Below are positions 11,475 through 21,744 of a DNA stretch of 64,000 nt, piece after piece. The notes under the pieces were generated by a model. It saw only the letters and a program-made list of their open reading frames with translations. It made no database searches and was not told where the DNA came from. Every line of letters begins with the position of its first letter. The first letter of the stretch is position 1. Position numbers and translations under genes: made by a program. Source of the DNA: Gnetum montanum (taxonomy: Eukaryota > Streptophyta > Gnetopsida > Gnetales > Gnetaceae); the NCBI GenBank assembly GCA_015680685.1, contig MNCI01035712.1, positions 386,335 through 450,334 of the forward strand, written 5' to 3'.

Positions 11475-11490
11475 ATGGTCCCTCTTTGTT
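11475..11490 (-). other. Element B polypurine tract
   Basis: Minus strand AACAAAGAGGGACCAT directly before the 3' LTR start TGAAACACC. It fixes the element as minus-strand. Confidence 0.6.
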
Positions 11491-13320
11491 GACGTCTGGA
11501 GGAGTGGCTTGAAAGATGTCGACAAAGAATTACAAAACACCATAGCAAACATGTCATCAACGTCATTTGTCAGCACAAAATTAGATGTTATTTTACCATG
11601 CTCAAGAGTGTGATGGGACTAAGCTTATGCTAGGGGACAAGGGGTATAAGCAATGCTAAGGAGGTGAGATTTGAATGGTAGGAACAAAATGCAAATAGTG
11701 GATCATGATGTAAGATGCAAATTTAGCACGGTTGATGGTGACCATGGCATGAAGTAGCTTGTCCCTGAAGTGTTTACCTTTCATCATGGTACTCATGGGA
11801 GGGTCAAAGTGGATCCAAGGATGGGCCAATTGCAAAGTTGCAACGTTGTTGATTGCTTTTTTTTTTTGAGGCAAACCTTCTTTGGGTTTGGCTTACTGCT
11901 GAATGTTAGCTTCAAGTTGGCCATCAAGAAGATGTGCTTTGTTTCCTAGGGATTATTTGTGTTACATCCACCTAGGCTTTGACCATGCAACAGAGGTACC
12001 CCACAGGATGAATTGTGTTACATCAACCATGGGTTCAACGGTTGATATGAAGAGAATGCCATGTGTGTTAGAGTGTGTATGCATCAGAGGAGTGTAAAAT
12101 CATGAATATGGAAAGGATGAGAGGATATTAGGATGAAGAAATGGATGTGCATAGGCTATAACAGGGATGAGGGGGATGTGCACTCTTAAGTGGTTCAACT
12201 AGTCCGGTCATGCACATCAAAGCAACGTGATAACTTACTACTACGATGAGATGCACCTTTGCATGATAGCCTCTAAATCTTCATCCTGAAAACACAACTT
12301 AGGGAGGGCAAGAAAACCACAAAGTGTGAAATGAAAGTGCAAATGCCAGATGTAAAGATGTTGCAAGTGCTGGATGTGAAGATGTTGTGAAAGTGTCAAA
12401 TGTTGTGCTAGTTGCAAGTGCTCAAGAAACCAGTGAAGGTGCCAGGGCAATGATGCTGCAAGTGTTCTAAATGCCGCACTAAGGGCAAGTGATCAAAAAG
12501 AATCACCAAAATTGTGGGAGGTGATGATGCTATGAGTGCTCCCAGGGCAATGGCAAGTGTTTGGATCAAATTAGCTACATGCCAATTTAAAGTCCTGGTA
12601 GACTGTGAACCCAGTTTAAGGTCCTAGCAGACTGTGATGTGCTAGTTTATAGTCCTAGCAGACTATTGGATGCTAGTTCAATGTCGTAGCGGATAGTGGA
12701 TGTTGTGCCAATTTAACGTCATGGCCCAAGGACAAGCTATGCCAATTTATAGTCATAGCAGATTATCTGTGCTAGTTTATAATCATAGCGGACTGGTGCT
12801 TACCTTGCTTATACAAGGTGTGATGCTACACATGTAGTCATACTATGTGTCTGCAAAATCTTGCAAAAATCAACTAAAAAGGAAATAACATCAAGCAACA
12901 TTTTCTGTAAACAAACTTAAAATGTATGAATGAAATGAAAGCAATGCAAAAAGTGATAGTTTTAGGCCGTTCCGGGTCGTATGCTAGTTTAAGTCCTTTT
13001 CGGGCCATGTGTTTTTGTAATTTCATGTTTTATAGTTTTTAGATGTAATGCTTAAGCTCTCTGGATGGATGCAGAAAAAAAGTAAAACAAATATAAAAAA
13101 AATGAAATGCCTGATCTAAGTAAGTAGGAAAAATGTAAATGCGTAGGCTAATGTAATGTAAATAAATGTTTAAAATGGATAGCAAGTGGAGGCAAAGGGT
13201 AGGAAAGCATCTAGCACATTTTTGGCCAAGGGAAAGTCTTGGTCATGTAGTTGCTTCCTAATTAGGCATGGATTAGGGAGTGTACAAGGCTTAGGATCTT
13301 CTGGGAGGTTGTTGGCTTCA
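11491..13320. other. Element B 3' spacer, no coding recognised
   Basis: About 1.8 kb between protease and PPT. In autonomous gypsy elements RT, RNase H and integrase would follow the protease, but none of their motifs is present. The spacer holds the 30-bp motif array (12580-12800) and low-complexity stretches rich in AAGTGC/TTGCAAGTG at 12340-12480. Confidence 0.6.
12580..12800. repeat. Array of about 30-bp motif TGCYAGTTTAANGTCNTAG
   Basis: Seven units start near 12580, 12610, 12640, 12671, 12706, 12740 and 12770. Each has the core TGC(T/C)A(G/A)TTTAnnGTCnTAGC(A/G)GA. Further single or double copies occur at 12981, 14501, 15914 and 15943 in B and at 49392, 49421 and 49448 in B'. The motif is thus characteristic of this family and spreads across coding and non-coding parts. 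Confidence 0.85.
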
Positions 13321-13325
13321 ACCAC

Positions 13326-13800
13326 TCATTTGAGTGTGTTAGCCTTAGGCACTGAATTGGTTGTTATTTGTGTATCACCAAGAAAATCTTCTTCTAAAAC
13401 TTGTGCCATGTCTATGTCATGGATAGACGAAGAGGAAGTGTTATCACCATGGATGATAACTTGACTACCTTTGTATGGAAGGTGAATTTCTCGGTGGATG
13501 GGAGAGGAGATGGCACGTAGTTGGGCTAGCCAAGGCCTACCTAGAATCATGTTGAAACCTAACATCTCCTCTATGACAATGAAATCTACACTAGTGGGGA
13601 ATTGCTCTCCTACCACAAAGGCTAATTTCATTGTACCCCTGATTGTGACACGTGATTTGTTGAAGGATTTTAGACATGTGGTTTTGGTTGGCCTAATTCC
13701 ATCTGCCAAGCCTAGCTTGTCGATGATGGAGTACAATACTACGTTTGTTGCTACACCATCATCAACATGTACCCTACAGATGGTACAATGTTCAACATGA
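13326..13800 (-). pseudogene. Element B aspartic protease (retropepsin-like)
   Basis: Minus-strand frame with the retropepsin layout of gypsy Tat-lineage elements. A catalytic loop HVDDGVATNVV lies near 13755-13785, followed by LGLADGIRP, LKSFNKSRVTIRGT, and FNMILGRPWLAQL, where family members have a YxxLLGRPWI motif before the end of the domain. The usual D-[T/S]-G is D-D-G here, and B' has N-D-G at the same place. The protease would process the Gag polyprotein. The frame continues into an acidic Ser/Asp-rich tail. No RT follows. Confidence 0.75.
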
Positions 13801-13873
13801 ATGCTAATGGATAGTGGAGCTATAGTAACCTCCCCTTATTTGGGGTTGACTTTGACTACATTGTCACATAATA

Positions 13874-14251
13874 CTAAGGTTGTTGAACTGATTCTTGTGG
13901 TGTAGGGGGTAACATTGTTACACGAATGGATGTCTCATCTGTAGGGATGTCCTCCATAATAGGAATGGAGGCCAAGATTTGGGCCAATTCTTGGTAGTGA
14001 GCAGATGAGGTCATGACCAGGTCGTATAAGCTCAACGTTGTATTCTTTTGTTTGAACATTTGTTTCACCTGGGTTAGTGCAGCTACAAAGTCTTTGTCAT
14101 TAGCCATTGTGTTGGCTTTAATTTCCTCCATGTGGCTTGAGAGATAGATATCTATGGAGGGGGACTTGGGCTTGGTTTGCTTGGCCTGCTTAGGGGTAAG
14201 GGCCCTAATGTTCAGTTGTTGTTTACTGGTTGTAGCCTTTGCATCAGCCAT
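13874..14251 (-). pseudogene. Element B Gag-protease linker, LSLYDLVMTS block
   Basis: A Lys/Gln-rich start is followed by KQMFKQKNTTLSLYDLVMTS and a stretch ending SIPIMEDIPTDE. The same block (LSLYDLIMTS, SIPISEDIPTYK) occurs in B' at 50327-50509, so it is a conserved part of this family and not chance sequence. It lies between the PFxIxVP repeats and the protease. Function is unknown. In related gypsy polyproteins this region is a linker between Gag and protease. Confidence 0.6.
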
Positions 14252-14269
14252 GGGGGTTGTGAGGTGCTC

Positions 14270-14760
14270 ATTTATCCTCTTGTGTTGTCATTTGGTGAGC
14301 CTGCTCGGGTTTCTAGTAGGGTCAACCCTTGAAGGAGGAGGGATCGATATGTTGCCCACTGTTAGGCTTTGGGTAGGTCAGGGGCCATCACATTGTGGCA
14401 CTCTTATGAAAAATGGTGATTTAGGTGGAGTTGTTGTGTGGTCAACTTCTTGTGGCACCTTGATAGAGAAAGGCTTCTTAGCGGTTGTTGTTGCATCATG
14501 TCAGTTTAACGTCTTAGTAAACAGTTGCTATGGAACATTGACCACAAAGGGTGCTATGGGTGCTCGAGGTGGCACTTTGATAACAAAGGGATGCCTCTTG
14601 CTTGTGGAGGTGGAGGGGACCCTTGCCTTGCTGGGAGGCACATGGATCACAAAAGGTTGTTGCATAGGTTTAGACTTACCATCTATGCTAATAGAATTTA
14701 TGACATAGGAGGCATCATATGTGCTAGATTAACTCACCATGTTAGTCACTAGTTGGCCAC
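14270..14760 (-). repeat. Degenerate PF-[IV]-x-V-P peptide repeat region in element B
   Basis: One minus-strand frame gives successive copies of a short peptide: PFVIHVPP, PFVIKVPP, PFVVNVP, PFSIKVPQ and PFFIRVPQ, spaced 20-30 residues apart. B' has PFVIQVS, PFIMRVP and PFFIKVS at 50639-50872. Related gypsy Gag-protease polyproteins carry a single motif of this kind before a VPWNY sequence. Here it is expanded. The region also contains a single copy of the 30-bp motif (14501). Confidence 0.55.
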
Positions 14761-14773
14761 GTTCTATCATTCT

Positions 14774-14983
14774 CTACAAGTCATCCTGCAAAGCACGACA
14801 ATTGTCTGTACTGTGACCAGCCAATTGGTGGTAATGATAGTATTGGTCCAACTTGAAGTGTTGCGGCACTGGGGGCTCATTTGGCACTGCTAAATTGGGG
14901 CTACATACTAGTTTGTAGTACTTATCATGTTTTTGAATGGTAATTGTTGATACATGTTTGTGTTGGATTTTCCCATCTTTCAA
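14774..14983 (-). pseudogene. Element B Gag zinc-knuckle region
   Basis: The minus-strand peptide has FKLDQYYHYHQLAGHSTDNC followed by RALQDDL. This matches the CxYHxxxGHxTxxCxxLKxxI nucleocapsid motif typical of Tat-type plant gypsy Gag, with the first Cys replaced by Tyr. The motif binds element RNA. It directly precedes (in minus order) the linker. Confidence 0.7.
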
Positions 14984-15130
14984 GAGTTACTCTAGTAGTT
15001 CAGAGGGTTGCACCAGCAATGGTGTATACTTTGAACGATCCTTGCACTAAAAGTTGGTTCTTGGGGTAGCCCTTGTCCATGTAGGTGAGTTGGTGCCAAA
15101 ATTGGTGATTTTGTTAATTGGGACTTTGGG

Positions 15131-16400
15131 CTACTTAGTTGTTGGGCCCCAATTGGTTGCTTTTGTGCTTGGGGCTACATACTTGCAAGCATGTTGGTTT
15201 CTGTAAGCCAGATAGGTTAGATCATTGCTAGATTGCGCTACTTCCTCTATGCTTTTTGCTTGGGAAAAGGCTTGGCTAAGGGACTTTGGGGCTAGATAAT
15301 ATAGTCTGGACTTAATAAAGTCATTTATTGCACCTTTAAAGATGGCCAGTAGATGCGCTTTTGCCAGGAGTTCATGCATTTCACTTAATGTAGCATTCCA
15401 ACATTGGAGGAATTTTGGCATGGGCTCTAGAGGCCCCTGTTGAACTTGCATTAGCTAGTTAAGGGTTGGTTCAGGCTTTAGGTTGTACCTGAAGCGTGTC
15501 ACAAACTTGGTTATGAGATCCTCAAAAAAGGAGATTGAGGCATTGGGTAGTGCACGATACTAGTCCAAGGCCTTGCCAGTGAGTGACATGGCGAACACTC
15601 GCATGATAGTGTATGGACAAGCTTGAAGGAGTAGGCATTCAGATCAAAATGTAACCAAGTGTGCATTGGGGTTCCCTTCACCATTGTACTTGGTAAATTG
15701 AGGCAGTTGGGCCCTAGTTGGGACAGTTAGAGGTGGTACCATAGGACTTATGGGATCATCTTGGTAGAAGTCCACCACCTTAATGGTGTCATAGGAGGCA
15801 ACCCTAAGTTGGTTGATCTCCTCCATCAAGCTTTGTATCAGCTAGAATGCTTGATCCAAGCTTGGGGATGTGCCAGCTGGTTGCATTGGCTAGGCTTGGG
15901 TTGGTTGTGGAGTTTGCCAGTTTAACGTTGTAGCAGATGGATGTTGCTAGTTTAACATCATAGCAGATGATTGCTGATGTAATGGCTAAGCGATGGATGT
16001 GGTGATTGGAATGGACCACACATGAGTGGGTTGGATGGACATCGTAGACACTGATGAGACAGGTGGGATGTAGGATGCCTCAGTTGTTTAGGGCTGGGAG
16101 GTGGCCCCTACATGAGCATAATGCTGGGTAAATACATTAGTTGCATGTGAGGAAGGCTAAATTGGCATGATCACTATCTTGGAGGGGATAGGTGAACTAA
16201 ACCGAGGAGGGGCTGTAATAAGGAGTGGTTTTGTAAGATGGTGTGGAAGGGGCTCTCATGCTTAGAGTGGACCTTAAACTCATCTTCCTTATTCTGTGAG
16301 GCTTCCTTGTAGGTTGTCCTTGCATCATGCGTGTTTGCACGGATGAGTTGGGACAACAACTGGTGGTAGGACTCCGTGAGTGGGATTATGTCAAACAAGG
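15131..16400 (-). pseudogene. Element B Gag core
   Basis: Three broken frames (15131-15451, 15644-15829, 16174-16398) give a gypsy Gag. The start of the retrotransposon gag domain reads PQFTKYNGEGNPNAHLVTF. The middle includes MHELLAKAHLLAIFKGAIND and FIKSRLYYLAPKSLSQAFSQ. B' has the corresponding SKAHLLAIFKEVVNYFINSK near 51600-51720, so the two elements share a Gag family. Two 30-bp motif copies at 15914-15970 fall inside this region and encode the repeated peptide ICY(D/N)VKLA. Stops at several points make it non-functional. Confidence 0.75.
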
Positions 16401-16629
16401 AGGGGTTATACTCCCGTCCATTTTGGTGGACTCGTTCGTAGTCTTATTTTACCTCTAAATTGAGGTAATCCACTGGAAGGCCGGCTTGGATTTTGGCACA
16501 AATGAAATTGTATTGTCTGTGGCTTAATACAACATGCTTTGGCTGTATTGTGGTATCAAATGTGTTAGACACCAATGTGGAAGGTTGATTTGGATTCATG
16601 CTCACAGATCAGGTTATGAGAGTTACTAT

Positions 16630-16861
16630 TTGCAGAAAATGGCTAACTTTGAAAACATCAAAAAATGACTAAATTTGCCAGTAGCAGAAAAAGAGCTAAG
16701 TGAAAATGTAGAAAAAAAAAGAAAATGCTAAGTATGAAAATGTAGAAAAAATGGCCAAGTATGAAAATGTAGAAAAAAAGCCAAGTCTGAAAATGTAGAA
16801 AAACAGCCAAGTGTGAAAATGCAAAAAATATAGGCCAAGTCTGAAAATGCAAAAAAATAGG
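16630..16861. repeat. Element B leader minisatellite, about 27 bp x 6
   Basis: Units of 26-30 bp with core GCCAAGTNTGAAAATGTAG followed by an A-run, at roughly 16694, 16726, 16753, 16780, 16807 and 16834. The array starts right next to the PBS-like site in the untranslated leader. An apparent open frame through it (Phe-rich) is only a by-product of the repeat. Confidence 0.85.
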
Positions 16862-16878
16862 CCTTTCTTATAGCACCA
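16862..16878 (-). other. Element B primer-binding site (probable)
   Basis: Minus strand TGGTGCTATAAGAAAGG, preceded by a T-run and the LTR end CACTACA. It resembles the TGGCGCTAGAAGGAGGG form seen in some plant gypsy elements. Accepting it sets the inner LTR boundary at 16884 and implies the left LTR is truncated. Confidence 0.5.
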
Positions 16879-16883
16879 AAAAA

Positions 16884-17860
16884 TGTAGTGATAGAAAATG
16901 TTGGTGGCTGGAAACACCAAGAGGTCTTTGAGCGCATAGCCTAACCCCAAATCCACATGAGGGCAGTGCTAGAGAAAACGGATTCAAGGTGCTCTGAATG
17001 GTCTTGTCAATCAAACAGGGACTTAATTGGTGTGTAATAACCCTTTTGCAAATAATAATTTTAAATGGAATACTTAGTGGTAAAATAAAAAGAAAATGTA
17101 ATGTGTACAACAGTAGAAACGTGCTAAGCACGTAACAGAACAGTAGATACGATTAGGCGATTGACAATGCCAAACAAAATAAATGCTATAACCAGCTAAA
17201 AAGAGAGTTTGAATACAAAGATGCATTGCCTCAAAAAAAGGGTACAAGTTTACAAGGTGTACAATAGGCACAGTAGGAGCAGAATCACAGCCTCCGTGGT
17301 GTCGAGCTATGAAATCTGGTGTTCACTATGATAAACTATTCCTCCTGGGTTGGTGGTCACAGTATACCATGTGATGCAGTTGTGCCTTTATGTCAGTGTG
17401 GTGTGCTCTAGGTCTCGTTCACCCACGGAGCTAGGTGCCAAGATGCCAAAATGCCAAATACCTTGTTGGTGAAGAAAAATGGAAGCCTCTATTCCTCCTC
17501 TTTTCCCCGAAACAAAAGGTTGCAAAGGTATTTATAGGGCTAGGGTTAGCCCAAAATGCAGATCATGTGTCACGTGGCAGCATGGTGGGTGTTACACTAT
17601 AGTGTTGCATTGCACTGTAGTGCTACGCCATGCACTGTAGCATTGAGTATTGTACTGTAGTGCTACGCTATGCACTGTAGCAGGTTTCTACGCTATGCAC
17701 TGTAGTAGGGTGCTATGCTACACTACGCTACGCAGTGTAGCATGGTGCTACGCTACACACTATAACAGGGTGCTATGCACTATAGCAAGGTGTAAAAGTG
17801 CGTAACACTTAGCCATATTTGCAGTTGCGATATTGAGATCCAAAATTTTGTGGTGTTTCA
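16884..17860 (-). repeat. Element B right LTR (5' LTR)
   Basis: Runs TGTAGTGATAG to TGTTTCA. The part 17102-17860 is shared with the left LTR. The part 16884-17101 is assigned by the PBS and by similarity to B' (around 53380-53500, for example the shared AAGGTG and GGGACTTA/AGAGACTTA phrases). It contains the palindromic array at 17587-17795. Confidence 0.65.
17587..17795. repeat. GCTAC/GTAGC palindromic array inside B LTR (right copy)
   Basis: Counterpart of the array at 11213-11410. Units such as TGCTACGCTATGCACTGTAGC repeat at about 25 bp. The unit number and order differ between the two LTRs, consistent with slippage after insertion. Confidence 0.8.
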
Positions 17861-18015
17861 AAAGGCTTCCCTATAACCATATTTATAGCATGGGATGCCA
17901 AATGAAAACTAGATATTAATAGTAGTAAAATGAAAGAGATGAACAATAGTTTTACATTGACTATATTTTAAATATTTGTTATTAAATACTTAACACTAGT
18001 TTATTACAACATAAT
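17861..18015 (-). repeat. Element A right LTR, left piece
   Basis: Matches 6565-6722 of the left LTR (for example GGATGCCAAATGAAAACT and AACAATAGTTTTACATTG). It is bounded on the left by the end of element B and on the right by the target site ATAAT of element C. The first part of this LTR is missing. Confidence 0.8.
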
Positions 18016-18746
18016 TGATGAGTGGCAAGGTACCCCTATGCTCAACCATATAAATATGACCGTTTCACACACGATCTGGTCAAATTCCAAGGACTAAGTG
18101 CCTATGCACCTTTGTGGAATGATAATGGGTTGGTTAATCATTATCTTCCCAAACTTACTTGTATGTCATGGTTGTATGGTTAAGTAAGCTTGACGCATAT
18201 GATTTTTATGGCTTGGTTAATTCATTAACTAAGTTCTAATTACTCCTAATAACAGTATCCGTTTCCACTTGTCCTACACATCCTGAACTAGTGCAACGTT
18301 GCTGGAATTACCAAGCATTGGTTGTCACTAGGTTACCAAGTGGTACACGCATGCTCGAAGTGGTCGTACTGAGTGTATTTAATTAAGAGAGTTGTAGGGT
18401 AAGAGAAATCAATAATCAACTAAGAAATCATTAAATAATAATTAGCACTAGTTAATCTATTCTATATGCTGCAAGGTTTATCATAAAGTTCGTCTTTATT
18501 ACCATACACAAAGTGTGCTCAAGTACACAATGCTCTATGACTCCTATGGGCATGCAGAAATAATTCTAACTCTAGGGGGAAAATGGCAAGAGTTTAGCTA
18601 AGGTACTAATTTTCTAATGTGGAAACCAAGGGCGCTGCCTCTTATTTATAGTCAAGGAGATGGGCTACGATATCAGGTATCCAACATCACATGGTTGATC
18701 CGATATCGCGGATGTGATATCGTGTATGCAATATCACAGTTCATCA
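18016..18746 (-). repeat. Element C left LTR (3' LTR)
   Basis: 731 bp, aligned with 26990-27792. It differs by substitutions and lacks a block present in the right copy (around 27187-27260). The minus-strand sequence just inside it, GTCATGAGGGTA, is the likely polypurine end. Confidence 0.9.
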
Positions 18747-20640
18747 TACCCTCATGACTGAATGAAAACTTGTCCTCAAGTTCCTTACAAAATATTGGGA
18801 AGATATGGAATTATTTACTGAATGACCATTGATGGTGGAATGGGGTGATAGACTCAATGTGCCCAGTGAACAAATCAACAATACAATACATGACAACATT
18901 AGTGTTCAAGACCACAAAAGTGAACATTGTACATAATGACATCTAGCCTTATTTGGTAGCTGGAAGAGAAGGAGAGAGAGAAAAGAATAAGACATGTTGC
19001 TACTGATGCCAAGATTGCACCTTCCATTGACTATTCATGGCCATGCCATCAATCTTGCTCCTTTCAAAAACTCTCCAACTCCTGTCCATCTTAAGTGTTT
19101 CCTCTAGGCCTAGTTCATTATTGTATGATCACCATTTGCACACACAACATAGACACAAATAAGCGAGGGTAGATAAATCACAATCTAGGTGATACCTTGC
19201 CTTGATGTAAAGTGCATTGGCTGAGTTATTGTTATGGAAAATACTGATTCTAGAGATTTAACACTAGTGACTACCTAAGATGTAGGGATTAGGAAAATTG
19301 AAAAAACATTATGCTAGGGCCTCCATGACTAAGAGTGAACCTCCTGTAGTAATAGGATGAAAAAAGATAATGAATAAGAAGGATGGAGAAAAAGTAACAA
19401 CAACAATGCTAATAAAATGCATGTTATGGATGGGGATGAAAAAAAATTGTTGATTGCAGGAAATGTTTAAGGAAAAGAAGTTAACAAGTATGTCAAAAAG
19501 GAATGCCAGTGGGTCCTCCCTAAAGCAAGCTCATGCCTTTAATGCCCTAACAAACCTACAAACCAAACAGTCCGTAGGCTCTAGGAATGTCATTTGGAAG
19601 CAAGAGTTAAAAACTTACCCATAAGAAATTACCAAGGAAAAACAATGCATCAACGAAGATACAGTCTAATGATAAAACTAGCAATGAGGTGAGAAATGGA
19701 AAATAAAGGTGGAGAGGAGGGAATGGAATGGAAACCTAAGAACAAGGTTGTGTAAAGTCCCTTGTGTGTGTTTTATGGTTAATGTGACCAAGTAGAACTC
19801 ATTTTAAATTCAGGCTCAATCAAACCACATTCAGTGACCTTGCATCAACACATTTGACCAACCTATCCACTTGAAGCAACAAGAATGCCCCACAAAAAGT
19901 CACCACCATTCCAAGGAGAGCGAGATGGAGAACCAGGAAGCAAGAAAGGGCCTTAGTGAGAGGGAACCTTCAAGCATGGGTAACATGTCTTTCTAGTTCC
20001 ATAACTAGTGCTTGTAGCCCAAGTTCATTATTGTGTCTAAGGGGTATGCTTTGAATTCTCACTATTTTTTCTTTTCTTTTTTTATGTTTTTTATATGAGA
20101 ACCACACCATGCATAGACTTATTTTTATGCACTCAACTTCCAAAGATTTGATGAATGGTCAAAATGGCAAAAAACCCAAGGAAAAAGCATCCAAGCACTC
20201 AAGAGAATAGCCAACACAAATGCATTGAATCCCCTTGAAGTCACACCTTTTTCATCCTTTGAGTCTTTCCTTAGTTTGAGAAATACCCATCCACCAATTT
20301 ATTAACAATTTTATTAGAAAGAGGGACTATATAGGTCCAAGCCAAGGAAGACCATAGGATTTTATGGATGTATGAACGATGTGGACTCATTAATCAAAAG
20401 AACCATACCTTAATATCAATATCATACTTCAAAGGTAAAATCCAAACATTAGCAATCAATATGGTATTATTCATGCCACCATCATGAACACTTATTGGGT
20501 GACAAAAAAAATAAAGTAATTACACAAAGAAATGGTAAAAATATGAATGATGGTGTAAACCTAAAATAAGAGAGATTAAAGAAATGTACAAAACAAAAAT
20601 GTAGAAAGAAATGAGGGCCTTCAATGGTTAGCAGAGGTGG
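18747..20640. other. Element C 3' spacer, no gene recognised
   Basis: About 1.9 kb between the integrase C-terminus and the 3' LTR. Athila-type elements may carry an envelope-like ORF here, but no membrane-type or other recognisable frame is visible. Purine-rich plus-strand stretches occur at 18960-19000 and 19900-19960. Confidence 0.5.
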
Positions 20641-20660
20641 CCATCTCCCCCATGACTGAG

Positions 20661-21744
20661 TTAGAAGGAGGAGATTTGAAATAATGAGCAAGGTTGCCCA
20701 CCTATAGAGGTAGCATATTTTCTGGCTATCCTAAACTCATGGAAAGGTTTTTTTTGTTGCACATTGACTAACAATCTCTTATCTGGGCTCTCAAGTTTAT
20801 ATATGGGAATGGCCCCTAAAGGAAAAGTTGCATAGATAATGTAAGGTCCTTCCCACAGTGTTTGAAATTTGGTACATTGTGACACATGTGTGAGGTTCTA
20901 GTAGAGAACCTTATCTCCCTGGTTGATACTTAACTTTCCTAATTTTCAAGTCATGATGTTGTTTATTAAATGCCTTGTGCAACTCATTAGATGACAAGTT
21001 AGCTAGTCGGTTCTTTTCTAGCAAGTTAAGAGTCATCAACCTTTATTTCTGTGCTAGATCAAAGTCAAGGTTGAAGTCACATGTCATGGCTAATGTATAG
21101 AGCTCAGTTTGGATAGGGAGCATTAGACATTTTCCATGCACTAACTCATAGAGAGAGTAGCCTATAGGGAGTTTTTATGTGAAGTAGTATGCCCAAAGAG
21201 CATCATTCAATTTAGTGCTCTAGTCTCACCTATACTTGCTAATGGTTCTGGTTAGTATCTTAGTAATCTCCTTGTTGGTGACCTTGGCTTGAATGTTTGC
21301 TCTGGGGTGGTATGGTGTAGTAAATTTATGCTCAACCCCTAAGCATTGCATTAACTTCCAAAGAGTTGCACCTATAAAGTGTGCACCATTATCTGAAATA
21401 AGTGCACACAGCACACCAAACCTATTGACGACTTGTTGTTGAACAAATTGTGCAGCTATAGATGATGTGCAATCTTTAATGACAGCTACTTTAGTCCATT
21501 TTGTTAAGTATTCTATGACAATTATGATGTAGGATTTTCCATTGGACATTGGTGTAATGGGCTCCATGAAATCAATTCCCAAAATGTTGAAGGGTTCTAA
21601 CAATTGAATCCATTGTTGTGGATCCTCCATTCTAGCATTCATTCCCCCATCATGTTGACAGTGCTCACAAGATTGGACGAATTGATGGATGTCCCGAAAC
21701 AAGGTAGGCCAATAATACCCTACAAGTAGGATCTTGATGGTCAT
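20661..21744 (-). pseudogene. Element C integrase
   Basis: Minus-strand gypsy integrase. The zinc-binding end FVQSCEHCQ lies near 21650. The core has GIDFMEPI with the first Asp, ISDNGAHFIG with the second, and YHPRANIQAKVTNKEI, where the family has a Glu (QxEVxNxEI) and this copy has Lys, so the DDE triad is broken. The C-terminal part (20661-20885) has FQTLWEGPYIIYATFPLGAI, the usual GPF/Y module. No chromodomain follows. Stops lie between the core and the C-terminal part. Integrase would join the cDNA to host DNA. Confidence 0.85.

Larger units (their letters stand above)
10723..17860 (-). mobile_element. Element B: Tat-like Ty3/gypsy element with gag-protease only
   Basis: Two diverged LTR copies in the same orientation bracket minus-strand Gag and protease frames. 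In minus-strand order: LTR (17860-16884), PBS-like site, leader minisatellite, gag (about 16400-14774), a PFxIxVP-rich linker, protease (13800-13326), a non-coding spacer with a 30-bp repeat family, PPT and a truncated LTR (11474-10723). I see no reverse transcriptase, RNase H or integrase anywhere in the roughly 7.1 kb, so it would depend on an autonomous relative. It lies in copia A: the right LTR end abuts A's LTR and the left, truncated LTR abuts A's gag. No target-site duplication is found, which fits the truncation. Confidence 0.8.

Noticed and set aside
12580-12800. CRISPR array
   Set aside because: Units of about 30 bp are diverged and have no constant spacer structure or cas genes, and the sequence is plant retroelement DNA.
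13186-13464. Plus-strand 92-codon frame as a gene
   Set aside because: It overlaps the B protease tail on the minus strand and has no recognisable features.
14154-14708. Long plus-strand frame (184 codons)
   Set aside because: Complement of the Gag-protease linker of B. Its Gly/Val/Leu-rich repeats mirror the PFxIxVP repeat on the minus strand.
16658-16956. Phe-rich membrane-like minus-strand frames
   Set aside because: Translation of the 27-bp leader minisatellite. The hydrophobic look comes from T-runs and the frames have no homologue.
17851-17870. AAAGG after both B and B' LTR ends as part of the LTR
   Set aside because: B's left LTR does not have it (it continues ATGGTCC), and in B the AAAGGC belongs to element A's LTR. 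Sharing with B' is probably chance or target preference.
18747-20480. Envelope-like gene of element C
   Set aside because: Position would suit an Athila-type element but no frame with signal peptide, membrane segment or reasonable length is present.
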